64,000 nt of DNA. It comes from Chrysoperla carnea (lineage: Eukaryota > Arthropoda > Insecta > Neuroptera > Chrysopidae). Below the pieces are notes generated by a model. That model did not search any database and was not told the DNA's origin. It saw only the letters and a program-made list of their open reading frames with translations. Positions 51,901 through 57,111 of this stretch are shown here, piece after piece. The DNA is taken from NCBI RefSeq assembly GCF_905475395.1, contig NC_058342.1:28926640-28990639 (forward strand), read 5' to 3'. Made by a program: the position numbers and the translations under genes. Within the stretch, counting starts at the first letter, position 1. Each line of letters starts with the position of its first letter.

Positions 51901-53967
51901 TCAAAGACTCCAAAAAATAAGGTGACATTGTATTTATTTTGAAAATTCTTTATTTATTCTTCCAAATCAATTTCATTCCCTTCAAAGTAATCCTCCCGAT
52001 GCAATACACTTATGCCAACGGATTTTCCAATCTTCGAAGCACTGGTTGTAATCACTTTCCGGAATTGCCTTAAGTTCCGCCTTCGCTGCGGCTTGAATCT
52101 CCTCTATCGTATCAAAACGGTATCCTCGAAGCGGTCTTTTGAGTTTGCTGAACAGCCAGAAGTCGCACGGCACCAGATCATGTGAATACGGTGGTTGCGG
52201 AACGATATGGGTTGGAAATGATCACTAATTATGAGTGCAGTATGGGATGGTGCATTATCGAGGTGTAAAAACCATGAATTGTCTTTATACAATTCCGGCC
52301 TTTTTAGGGGGATAGCGTTACGCAAATGACGCATAACGTTCAAATAATATTCCTTGTTGACTGTTTGGCTGAACGGAAGGAATTCATAATGCACAACAAA
52401 CGCGTGCAGTTTAAATTCAAATGTTATCTTATTTTTTGGACACAGTATTGAGAAATGAATTTTAAAAACACGTGGCTTTCAATTTTACACTTAAATTCGA
52501 ACCACATTGTTTTGAAAATAATTTATTTTTAGTACTAAGCTGTCCGATTAACGACCAAGACAGACACACACGACAGACAGACAATTAGACAAACAAAAAT
52601 ACAAAATTTTTTGGAACATTGTCAAAAGTGTGTTTTGTTCCAATTTACATATGAAAAACTAAATAATAGTTTAAATACAAATAAATATAATTCTTAGATA
52701 TCACATCAAAAAGAAAATCTTTTTTTAAAGATATATTTCTCCCGAACATATAGACTTATGTACTGAGTCGAAGGTCATCGGACAAGGATTTTTAACCCTC
52801 TACCTAGCGATATAGTATAGAGCGGCGGTAGAAGCAATTTCTTAACGTTAACTTTATTACAAGCTTTTATTTAGTTTCGCCAGTCCCGTTGTCTATTTGT
52901 AATCAAATCTTGCCTAGGTCAAATTTGATCCATTTAGTTGATAGGATGACAATGCTTGGTGAGTTTGTGGCGTCCTGATTTTCCCATCGCTTCCACCATA
53001 TTTGATATATATACATTTTGGGACAAGCTTTTATTGTACTAAAAGGTAGAAAATTATTTTATCTATGAGTCACTCATACTCGACTATTTGTAAAAGCTTG
53101 AGGAGCTTAATTTTAAGAATGAATCGAAAAATAATTAGGCATGTGGAGTAGATGAGGAGTTCCGACTCATTTTTGATATTTTTAATTGAGCGCTTCAAGC
53201 TTTTTCAAATAGTCGGGTATGAGTGACTCATAGATAAAATTATTTTCTACTTGCTTCCAATAAAAGCTTGTCCCTTAAAAAGTATTTTTTATTAAAACTT
53301 TTGCTACGCCTTATAAAAAGCAAACATGACACTCCCAAAAGAGCACTTCCTTGACAATATTTTAGAAGAGACTGTGGAGACGCTCTAAAATCGAGAAAAT
53401 CCATGATATTTCGAACAAAAAAAGAATAGAGGTGCTAAAAAGTTGATACACCAAAACCCACTACTTGCTCAATTTGGAGGGGCTTTAGTGAGAATCAAAG
53501 CTCTTAAAACGTCGGAAAAATGTTTTTCTTTGGAATCTCCTCCAAATTATGGGAAATTAATCCCACTTTTATAACATCAATCCGCCTTATATTCAACCCT
53601 AAAGAGGGCTATGGCAGAACCCCAAAAGGAAATAAATAGCCCTTTTACAAGCTGGATTGATGTTATAAAATCGGGGATCGATTTAAACATTTTGGATGAG
53701 AATTTCAGGAGAAAGATGCATTTTTTCGACGTTTTAAAAGCTTTGCTCATCCCTACTTCCCCTTCAAATTCAGCTCAACCCTTTTACATAAATATGAAAA
53801 GACAAAAATCTCATTTCTGTAGAAAATATTAAATAATCAGCATCTAATGAGGGAGAAATATAACCTTTGTGATTGAACTCTGCTCACGAATTTTTTATTG
53901 TTGTTGTAGGTTTTCCATTTCCCGGAATACGAGCTGGTTATCCAACATTATTACCAGGTCAATATGG
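23341..53967 (+). CDS. Rbm24: RBM24/RBM38 (SUP-12) family RNA-binding protein, 3' partial
   Basis: Three coding exons (23341-23589, 28023-28149, 53910-53967) give the first 144 residues; the rest is outside the window. The order is a 35-residue low-complexity leader, one RRM, then the start of a Pro/Gly-rich tail ([20 protein letters not shown]). The RRM has RNP2 LFVGGL (residues 40-45) and RNP1 KSRGYGFV (77-84), and keeps the family's signature [15 protein letters not shown] and [20 protein letters not shown]. In vertebrates and nematodes this family binds GU-rich RNA and controls muscle-type alternative splicing and mRNA stability; the same role is likely here but inferred. An in-frame TAG nine bases upstream and an A at -3 support the start; Met3 is an alternative. 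Introns of 4.4 and 25.8 kb are full of transposons. All junctions keep the frame (phases 0 and 1), and exon 3 ends in phase 2. Confidence 0.93.
24967..25028 (-). repeat. Family A terminal fragment
   Basis: Only the terminal hairpin end is present: AAGTGAAAACAAACAGTTGA through ATACCATGTATA. Confidence 0.65.
25162..25424 (-). mobile_element. SINE-1 copy c
   Basis: Full tail (read on the plus strand: AGGTTAGGTTAGATTATATA, GGCTGTCCACGAAGGACATA), body and B box are present. The head stops within the A box at CGGAATTGGTTAA. Confidence 0.86.
26234..26574. repeat. Near-perfect palindrome, arms of about 150 bases
   Basis: The left arm (26234-26390) and right arm (26426-26574) are almost identical inverted copies around a 35-base centre. 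Key motifs in both: CGACTACCAAGTAGTCATCA, AATTAGCTAGTGATTACTCT, TTGGTGGCGGACTGCACACT. The high identity suggests a recent foldback insertion. It lies inside RBM24 intron 1. Confidence 0.88.
27050..27367 (-). repeat. Family A repeat, copy 3 (truncated)
   Basis: Runs from the AACAAGTGAAAACAAACAAT end inward to TTGTTGCTCATAGG, where similarity stops, so roughly the 3' half of the element is present. Confidence 0.83.
28023..28149 (+). CDS. Rbm24: RBM24 homologue, coding exon 2
   Basis: Completes the RRM ([20 protein letters not shown], then [13 protein letters not shown]). Acceptor AG at 28021-28022, donor GTATGT at 28150, ending phase 1. It matches the second RRM exon of RBM24/RBM38 homologues. 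Confidence 0.93.
28837..29540. mobile_element. Family H element: mariner-like MITE with a SINE nested inside
   Basis: Ends CAGGGTGCTTAAAAAGTTC and GAACTTTTTAAACACTCTG, flanked by TA on both sides, give a Tc1/mariner-type signature. The inverted repeat extends imperfectly inward for about 150 bases (AGGTCACTTCCAGGTCA-type motifs both sides). There is no transposase. The SINE-2 at 29133-29329 sits in the centre. Confidence 0.75.
29133..29329 (+). mobile_element. SINE-2 copy 5 (internally shortened)
   Basis: Degraded head (GTGGCTGAGCGAGTACAGG, B box TGTTCGAATCT), then a deletion of the middle body and the typical end GAGGTGGGTGGCCTCTGTTA with AACTCCATTATTA. It lies inside the family H element. 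Confidence 0.78.
30242..30888. mobile_element. Family E element: TTAA-flanked MITE
   Basis: Termini are a perfect 19-base inverted repeat, TTAAGGATGTATGAGCATG at both ends. The interior holds a second, imperfect inverted repeat (GACGAAAAGTA...TTTTCGTC, about 30330-30480). There is no coding capacity. A partial second copy lies at 61140-61320. Confidence 0.85.
30889..31825. other. RBM24 intron 2 DNA, no gene recognised
   Basis: AT-rich. Positions 31315-31390 repeat part of the family E interior (CTTTGATGATGAATTTTATT, GTAGACGAAAAATC). Nothing else is recognised. Confidence 0.4.
31826..32612 (-). repeat. Family A repeat, copy 4, split by a SINE-2
   Basis: Family A sequence runs to TTAGTATACCTTGATAT at 32227, is interrupted by SINE-2, and resumes at 32579 with TATACCTTGAAATATTTCAT and ATGGTATAAA. 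The repeated TATACCTTGA at both junctions is the target-site duplication of the SINE. Confidence 0.82.
32228..32578 (-). mobile_element. SINE-2 copy 2, nested in family A
   Basis: A full SINE-2 on the minus strand (B box GGTTCGAATCC, A box TGGCCGAGCGG). Upstream of its head, 32537-32578, is a piece of the SINE's own 3' body (TTGTAATTGTAAATATGTTT) in the opposite orientation, an unusual end. Flanked by TATACCTTGA duplications. Confidence 0.85.
32613..33165. other. RBM24 intron 2 DNA, nothing recognised
   Basis: AT-rich sequence without recognisable gene or repeat. Confidence 0.4.
33166..34060 (+). repeat. Family D repeat interrupted by a LINE fragment
   Basis: AACCCCCGAATTAAAAAAAG at 33180 begins the repeat; after the LINE insert it resumes with AACCCCCGAATAAAAAAAG, ATAAGTTTGGTCGC, a GTGTGTGTCTGTGTG tract and GTAACGCCTAAACGGATGAA. 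It ends near TTCCGTTCTCGAAAAAAC. Confidence 0.72.
33217..33801 (+). pseudogene. LINE family 1, 3' fragment (C-terminus of ORF2), 5' truncated
   Basis: An open frame runs from the first base of the insert to 33684 (about 156 residues, no Met needed). It carries [17 protein letters not shown] and a zinc-knuckle-like [19 protein letters not shown], the usual sequence after the RNase H domain in R1/LOA/Jockey-type non-LTR retrotransposons. The first Cys of the knuckle is Phe here but Cys in the copy at 36759. The 3' UTR ends in (CCCATA)n-like repeats. It is flanked by an 11-base target-site duplication, AACCCCCGAAT (33206-33216 and 33802-33812). It is a dead 5'-truncated copy, though this piece of frame is still open. 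Confidence 0.88.
34240..34500 (+). repeat. Family D repeat, copy 5
   Basis: Matches the element around 16500-16650: GATAATGATTTAAGAAGGAG, GTGTTTCTGAGTGACATCGT, GTTTCCACAAATCGATTT. It lies just after the family D element at 33166-34060. Confidence 0.6.
34738..34790 (-). mobile_element. SINE-2 head fragment
   Basis: Only the tRNA-like 5' part is present; read on the plus strand, CGCCTTAGACCACTCGGCCA then TTTAGGCTC. Confidence 0.65.
34810..35201 (+). repeat. Family A repeat, copy 5 (5' truncated)
   Basis: From ACTCAAAAACGAAAAAATAT to TTTTCACTTGTT. The GTCY microsatellite and 5' end are absent. Confidence 0.85.
35215..35242 (+). mobile_element. Helitron 3' terminus
   Basis: CCCAGCGAAGCGGG can form a short stem with a bulged A and a GAA loop. 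It is followed ten bases later by CTAG, then T. Helitrons end in a hairpin followed by CTRR and insert 5' of T, so this fits. It starts 13 bases after family A copy 5, and the 5' end of the Helitron is not identified. Confidence 0.6.
35581..35631. repeat. Perfect 20-base-pair hairpin
   Basis: Arms GTCTCTCTGGTTTCTCCAGA (35581-35600) and its exact inverse (35612-35631) surround an 11-base loop. The flank CTAGGGTTGCC before it resembles 6511 and 11200, so it may be the core of a small decayed transposon. Confidence 0.8.
35765..36260 (-). repeat. Family A repeat, copy 6 (near complete)
   Basis: From AACAAGTGAAAACAAACAAT to ACTTAGTATACCTTGCAT. Both the terminal hairpin and the region GACGGACAGCCGGAAATGG are present. 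Confidence 0.85.
36261..36758. other. RBM24 intron 2 DNA, nothing recognised
   Basis: AT-rich with no gene or known repeat. Confidence 0.4.
36759..37305 (-). pseudogene. LINE family 1, second 3' fragment
   Basis: Minus strand; the open part covers 37198-36869 and reads [20 protein letters not shown], then [19 protein letters not shown] and [20 protein letters not shown]. Similarity upstream continues to about 37305 but with a stop and frame breaks. The knuckle cysteines are intact here. The tail is (CCCATA)n. Confidence 0.87.
37370..37661 (-). mobile_element. SINE-2 copy 3
   Basis: Complete from the ATT-rich tail (TAATAATGGGGCTTAACCTC) to the head (CGCTCGGCCACTTAATCTC). B-box region GGATTCGAACCTG on the plus strand. 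Confidence 0.86.
37673..37840 (+). repeat. Dispersed repeat P, copy 1
   Basis: TATTACTCTAGCAAGCTTTT, TTTATCAAATTCCATGATT and ATGTACCGCTTAGGAAAAAA recur at 47166-47347 in the same order. Its nature is unknown. Confidence 0.7.
37841..39383. other. RBM24 intron 2 DNA with one inverted repeat
   Basis: No gene recognised. 38710-38741 and 38806-38836 form an imperfect inverted repeat (GCGCATGTGCAGAAT against TTCTGCATATGCGTC, and GAGCAAATC against GATTTGCTGC). GCTCATAACGCGAGTACTGG at 38938 has a close match at 19690. Confidence 0.45.
39397..39688 (+). pseudogene. LINE family 1, internally deleted copy with intact duplications
   Basis: It starts in the RNase H tail ([14 protein letters not shown]) and jumps directly to [22 protein letters not shown] sequence, so the region between (about 300 bases in other copies) is missing. 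The 3' UTR and (CCCATA)n tail are intact. It is flanked by a perfect 13-base duplication, ATAGAAAGCCAAC (39384-39396 and 39689-39701). Confidence 0.88.
40043..40344. mobile_element. Family G: hAT-like MITE with 8-base duplication
   Basis: Ends CAGGCATGGGCGAG and GGCCCATGCCTG are an inverted repeat of the CAGGxxTGGGC type. Flanking 8-mers GTGTATAT (40035-40042) and GTGTAAAT (40345-40352) match except for one base. An internal CTACCTATCTCA...TGAGATAGGTAG palindrome is present. Second copy at 55790-56019. Confidence 0.82.
40345..40857. other. RBM24 intron 2 DNA, nothing recognised
   Basis: AT-rich, with a 14-base run of A near 40538. No gene or repeat recognised. Confidence 0.4.
40858..41211 (-). 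pseudogene. Helitron Rep/helicase N-terminal fragment, frameshifted
   Basis: Minus strand, starting with ATG at 41211-41209. Three frames must be combined to follow it: [20 protein letters not shown] (basic start), then [20 protein letters not shown] and CCICHKFK (a Cys-x2-Cys pair twice, like the zinc-ribbon before the Rep domain), then [20 protein letters not shown]. The last matches the ...NNMDPG-x-x-P-x-x-L-x-x-LT-x-x-E motif at the start of insect Helitron proteins. Similarity stops before the Rep nuclease (HUH) motif. At least two frameshifts make it a dead fragment. A full Helitron protein is over 1000 residues. Confidence 0.72.
41757..41858 (+). repeat. Family F right end
   Basis: Matches the right end of the element at 63169-63554: CCTCAAAATTTGAAACGTAT and GGGAACGTCCTTAA. 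It ends at a TTAA. The left end is not found. Confidence 0.65.
41859..42580. other. RBM24 intron 2 DNA, nothing recognised
   Basis: AT-rich. A small less AT-rich patch at 42180-42225 (GGGGGACAACCCCGTCGTCG) is unexplained. Confidence 0.4.
42595..42860 (+). mobile_element. SINE-1 copy d with 14-base duplication
   Basis: A box region TAGCTCAGTTGGTTAAGGCG is intact, but the B box has been lost in a short deletion at about 42675-42690. Body and tail are complete. Flanking CTAAAGCACGCTGT at 42581-42594 and 42861-42874 is a perfect target-site duplication. Confidence 0.9.
43165..43678 (-). repeat. Family A repeat, copy 7 (complete)
   Basis: Runs from AAGTAAAAACAAACAATTGA to TATTTCATATACATGGTATA, with a GACAGACGGACAGACGACAG microsatellite. 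This and 49511-50045 are the best copies for defining both ends. Confidence 0.87.
43685..43770 (+). repeat. Dispersed repeat Q, fragment 1
   Basis: AGGGGAAATATAACCTTAGT and CTGCTCACTAGTTTTTTATT resemble 53850-53900, next to RBM24 exon 3, and more weakly 45740-45800. Confidence 0.5.
44151..44831 (-). repeat. Family A repeat, copy 8, with a foreign middle segment
   Basis: The terminal hairpin part (44151-44210) and the remainder (44388-44831) are family A. Between them, 44211-44387 is unrelated and replaces about 110 bases of the usual sequence. The copy is more diverged than the others. Confidence 0.75.
44832..46210. other. RBM24 intron 2 DNA, no gene recognised
   Basis: No gene. 45660-45800 resembles repeat Q (AAATCTCATTT, TAATGAGGGA-type motifs). 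The sequence 45100-45600 is less AT-rich than its surroundings and may be an old repeat with no second copy here. Confidence 0.4.
46211..46752 (+). repeat. Family C repeat, copy 4
   Basis: From GATTGTAAACCTACAG to ATTGAAATCCCTAGTAG. The 3' terminal CCTTGCATATCTCC is missing. Confidence 0.84.
47166..47347 (+). repeat. Dispersed repeat P, copy 2
   Basis: Same order of blocks as 37673-37840, ending in ATGTACCGCTTAGGAAAAAA. Confidence 0.7.
47348..48036. other. RBM24 intron 2 DNA, nothing recognised
   Basis: AT-rich with no gene or named repeat. Confidence 0.4.
48037..48292 (-). mobile_element. SINE-1 copy e
   Basis: Tail, body, and head with A box (TAGCTCAGTTGG on the minus strand) are present. 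The B box is altered (GTTCCGTTCCC) and the stretch between the two boxes is shortened. Flanks TCTTTCCAAGAT and TCCTTCAAAGAT look like an aged target-site duplication. Confidence 0.87.
48738..48743 (-). terminator. RNA polymerase III terminator of tRNA-Glu
   Basis: Six T on the minus strand, beginning three bases after the tRNA. Confidence 0.75.
48746..48817 (-). tRNA. tRNA-Glu (anticodon UUC)
   Basis: 72 bases on the minus strand. The acceptor stem TCCGATA pairs perfectly with TATCGGA; the discriminator base is A. A box TGGTCTAGTGGCTAGGAT, anticodon loop CTTTCAC (anticodon TTC), B box GGTTCGATTCC. It decodes GAA and GAG codons. It has no intron and no mismatch in the stems, so it is probably a working gene rather than a SINE head. 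It lies within intron 2 of the RBM24 homologue, on the opposite strand. A T run follows directly as terminator. Confidence 0.95.
48818..49510. other. RBM24 intron 2 DNA, nothing recognised
   Basis: No gene. Slightly less AT-rich than average, with GAGGGGTCAAGAGCGGCCGG near 49270, but no family match. Confidence 0.4.
49511..50045 (+). repeat. Family A repeat, copy 9 (complete)
   Basis: From TATACCATGTATATATGAAA to TTTGCTTTCACTTGTT, with the microsatellite GTCTGTCCGTCTGTCTGTCT. The subterminal TATACCATGTAT at the 5' end is inverted as ATGCATGGTAT before the 3' hairpin. Confidence 0.88.
50046..51555. other. RBM24 intron 2 DNA with an old family A remnant
   Basis: No gene. 50970-51115 is a decayed family A 5' end (ATACCCTGCTACATATGAAA, TTTAATTTAGTCCCAA, AGTCCATTTTCGATT). 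51440-51550 has TTTTATTGAAATCGGAAATA, similar to the tandem repeat unit at 14821. Confidence 0.45.
51556..51830 (-). mobile_element. SINE-2 copy 4 (head truncated)
   Basis: Tail (TAATAATAATAATGGGGTTT) through the B box (GGATTCGAACCCGCAACC) are present; the A box is missing. It ends 66 bases from the mariner element. Confidence 0.85.
51897..52445 (-). pseudogene. Mariner transposase remnant, internally deleted
   Basis: Imperfect inverted termini (CCAAAAAATAAGGTGACATT on the left; AATGTTATCTTATTTTTTGG on the right), both flanked by TA, bound a 549-base element. The minus strand encodes the C-terminal half of a mariner transposase: [35 protein letters not shown] (second catalytic Asp), [20 protein letters not shown] (third Asp), [17 protein letters not shown] frameshift separates the second and third Asp, another follows CIASGG. 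The DNA-binding domain and first Asp are deleted. A normal transposase is about 340-350 residues, so this copy is dead. Confidence 0.9.
52855..53302 (+). repeat. Family B foldback repeat, copy 2
   Basis: TACAAGCTTTTATTTAGTTT at the start, then the inverted repeat (ACTATTTGTAAAAGCTTGAG at 53083 against AGCTTTTTCAAATAGTCGGG at 53199). Complete. Confidence 0.84.
53460..53895. repeat. Foldback (repeat Q) abutting RBM24 exon 3
   Basis: 53494-53610 and 53615-53750 form an imperfect inverted repeat (GCTCTTAAAACGTCGGAAAA against TTTTTCGACGTTTTAAAAGC; TTATAACATCAATCCGCC against CTGGATTGATGTTATAA). Similarity to other Q fragments continues to about 53898, within some 11 bases of the splice acceptor. 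The 73-codon open frame inside it is not a gene. Confidence 0.6.
53910..53967 (+). CDS. Rbm24: RBM24 homologue, coding exon 3
   Basis: 58 bases, [18 protein letters not shown] with split Gly codons at both ends. Acceptor TTGTTGTTGTAG, donor GTGAGT at 53968. The Gly/Pro sequence after the RRM matches insect RBM24 homologues. The next coding exon is not found before 64000. Confidence 0.85.
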
Positions 53968-54944
53968 GTGAGTTAATTTTTATCGATACACTTGTCTACT
54001 TTTTCTTTAGTTGTTTAATTTTTCTTTAATTTTCATTTGATTAATAATTTTAAAAGAGTTTTTTGATAGCTACAAAATTTTTGTATTTGTAATTTTATAC
54101 AAATCCAAATGAAAAATGTGTTTTTCATAAATGCAAGGTTTTTTCATGAATAATTGAAAATGAAAAATCCGTGTTCAATTTTATTTTAAAATTAAATAGT
54201 TCATTTAGTTCATCATGTCTCAAGGTTTTTCCGATATTTTTCTAATTTTCACTTGCAGTTTAATTCAAAATTAACTTCCATGTAATAGTTTCAATATAAA
54301 ACTCTGACTATAAGAAGAACTGATACTCGGTAGCTTCGCTGAACACAGGTGTAACCAGAAGCGGATTAAGAAACTCTGTAATAAAAATCTATGAATAAAG
54401 ACATTTTTAAGTTTCTTTAGTTTCAAGTTTTTTATTGCTTAGAACCTGAAAATCGTGTTAGTTGCCCGGGGCCGTTCTCGAACTCGAGCTATCGTTGTTA
54501 AATAAAAAACCGTAGATCCACAAAAAAAGAATTATTTACAAACGAAAACTTACTGTAAAAATTGTTGTACAATTCTGGCCTCTTTTGAAGTTCAACCACG
54601 GGTCTGTCTATAATTACTAGATATACTATCACTCTGAATGTTTCCCGGCCAGATAATGGCTAAGTAATAATGGCCTTTTCATATTCTTTGACTGTTGAGA
54701 GTTCCAAGACTTGCAGATCAGTTTTATTTTAAAATTCTTACATAATTAGCTTTATGTTTATCTAAAAACCTCGCGCCCTTTTGTAACCTCGCGCCTATAG
54801 ACACACCTACTTTAGTAAAGATTCGTAAATCAATATTTGAATATCAAATTCGATTTCGAAATGTTTTGGGATATTTCCAAGTAGCGGGGGCCCCGTCGAC
54901 CCATTCAAAATCTTTCATCTCTTGTTTTTTTTTAAGTATGGTAC
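53968..54944. other. RBM24 intron 3 DNA, nothing recognised
   Basis: AT-rich sequence after exon 3. No exon, gene or repeat recognised. Confidence 0.4.
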
Positions 54945-55245
54945 TCCCTCGTAGAACGCCTGGGCCTTGCAGTGTATCACGACTACTGCAGGAACTGTCA
55001 CAGTGGTGAGCGGGAAGAGACAATGTCTCATCTTCTCTGTCACTTACTTGAGCCAACCTCTCTTTGACGACCTCTCCGACCTAAAATCCGTCCACGTCAA
55101 AGCTCTCCTGCTGTTCTTAAACAGTTCCAAATGGTTCATGGAATAGTGGCCGGGGATAGGCCAACTCTTTTTCGGTATCACAACGGACCCTATGGGCTAA
55201 TGTGTGTCTCATCCCAGGACAGCCACTCTAACCTAACCTAACCTA
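54945..55245 (+). pseudogene. LINE family 2, 3' end fragment (likely SINE-1 partner)
   Basis: Plus frame reads ERLGLAVYHDYCRNCHSGER then EETMSHLLCHLLEP before a stop, the Cys-rich C-terminus (RLGL...CRxC...EExxxHLLC) of Jockey/CR1-type non-LTR elements. The 3' UTR ends GGTATCACAACGG...GGACAGCCACTCTAACCTAA, nearly the SINE-1 tail. The minus-strand open frame over the same bases is spurious. 5' truncated. Confidence 0.8.
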
Positions 55246-55789
55246 CTCCCTTGATGTATGTGAGGACAACTTAAAGCTCATTCTAACGCCTCGGGTAAAA
55301 AATATTTTAGAATTATGGAAGTTATACGATATATTATAATCAATTCGAATATAATCATGCAATTGAAAACTATAGTAGGTCACCTTTTGTGTTTTTGTAT
55401 TTAGAAATAAAAAAAAAAAAAAAAATGGATCTCGCGTGTAGTCATTATTAGTCATATTTTTATGATAGAATAATTTTTTTCATTTTATTTAAATATTTAT
55501 TCAGATAGAGACAATAATTATTTTATTTTTATCTGATAAATATATCAACGCTGAATTATTTAATAGTTTTTTTTTTTTTTTTTACATGCAGTCAAGATTT
55601 AAACCACTTTATAAATGGTTCTTTTCAAATTGGTTAGATGTCAGATGGGTCATTCCATATCCGACTGACACTATATTTGACCCAAAATACGTTTTATTTT
55701 GTATCATATAATGAATACTATTTATTGATTGTGTTAACGGTTTTAGTTTTAGTATAGTTATGAATGATTCTTCATTTATTTCGCTAGAG
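55246..55789. other. RBM24 intron 3 DNA, nothing recognised
   Basis: AT-rich, with a long A run near 55410 and 17 T at 55567-55583. Confidence 0.4.
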
Positions 55790-56019
55790 CAGGGATGGTC
55801 GAGTTATTTTAAGTCAAAGTCACCATTGTTATAACTTTATAGTGTGTCTCTTTGTCCAAATCCGCATGGGTTTGTCCGAGAAGGGTATACGACTCTTCTA
55901 CCTATCTCAGTTTTTCTAATAAAATGTTATCTCTCTGTCTTACTCGTATTTTTTGTTGTCACTGTCTTGTTCGTTAGTTAGTTACAGAAGTCTGAGAGAT
56001 TTACATTTGCCCATGCCTG
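55790..56019. mobile_element. Family G hAT-like MITE, copy 2
   Basis: CAGGGATGGTCGAG and GCCCATGCCTG ends. The interior matches 40043-40344 (ACTCTTCTACCTATCTCAGT, TTATCTCTCTGTCTTACTCG) with deletions. Flanking 8-mers CGCTAGAG and GTTTAGAG agree at five of eight bases. Confidence 0.75.
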
Positions 56020-56246
56020 GTTTAGAGTAAAAAAATATGCTCATAAAACTTTATGGCATATGATTTATTTAACAAAATGCAAATGTGGCTGACACTACAT
56101 GCAAATGCAAGTCGCGTTCGACAGTGTTTTTAAAACTTCGAATATTTCTCTATGCTGAAATTATTACATAAATTGCATAAAACAAATTATTGGGAAATAG
56201 GAAAATAAAGCACCTTGGTATTTTATAATAAAATTTATTAGAAAAA

Positions 56247-56312
56247 CAAGTGAAAACAATGAATTGACTTAGTTAATTGTTGAAATACCATGTTATAGAC
56301 AGTGTTTATGAC
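56247..56312 (-). repeat. Family A terminal fragment
   Basis: AACAAGTGAAAACAATGAAT to GACAGTGTTTATGAC; only the terminal hairpin end. Confidence 0.65.
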
Positions 56313-56844
56313 TTAATAGTTACTGTTTTGACGTCACGCAAGTAAAGAAAGGTATCCACTCTTAGACAATAAATAATGAAATTTTAATGAAAACTTAACA
56401 TTTACGAAGAAAAACTATTGCTTAGATACTAAGTAAGATACTGAAAGTACTAAAAGAACTACATTTTTGCCACCATACTTAAGTATTTTTACTGAAACAG
56501 TCATATTTTTTCCATTCATGGTACACTTTTTCATGGAATCACCCAGATATAAATTTTGTAGCTATCAAAAATTAATAAGTAATTTCGATTTTTTATAGAA
56601 AATCGTAATTAATGAAATTGATTGGAATATAGCGTGATGTATATGAGTAGGGCAAAATTTTTTCAAGGTATTTTTTTTGCAGGTAAAAGCTTATATGCAA
56701 TTCTTATTATCGATTTGTGTCAATTCCAATTACTTTTTTTCGAAAATGAAAAAGATTCGACAAAAATAGATTGGATTTTATCAAACTATTCCTTAAAATA
56801 TCCAGAATATCGAATGCTGAACGGTCTCTTAGCATCAAAAAAAT

Positions 56845-57111
56845 TTTTCTGTTTCAGAATTCGATAAAACTTAGTTTACAAGGTAATTTTGACCCAAAAA
56901 ATTCAAAAATCGAGTTCATTTGACAATTGGGCTGGTAGATTTTGAAAAAATCGAGTCCTAGGATCGATTTTTGGCGATATCTCAAAAATTACCCGTTCGA
57001 TCGTTAAATGAACCCGATTTTTGAATTTTTTGGGTCAATTATACCTTATAAACTGTGTTTCATCAAATTCCGAAGCAACAAAATCAAACAATTTTTTCTA
57101 TTTCAGAATTC
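56845..57111. repeat. Foldback related to the tandem repeat unit
   Basis: TTTTGACCCAAAAAATTCAA at 56890 is inverted as TTGAATTTTTTGGGTCAATT at 57020, with arms extending outward (TTTCAGAATTCGATAAAACT against GTGTTTCATCAAATTCCGAA). It shares the GACCCAAAAA and CCCGATTTTTG blocks of the tandem unit at 14821-15820. Confidence 0.7.

Noticed and set aside
53611..53832. Plus-strand open frame of 73 codons just before RBM24 exon 3
   Set aside because: It lies inside a foldback repeat and has no domain.
54844..55056. Minus-strand open frame of 70 codons
   Set aside because: It is antisense to a plus-strand LINE C-terminus with a recognisable CRNC...HLLC motif.
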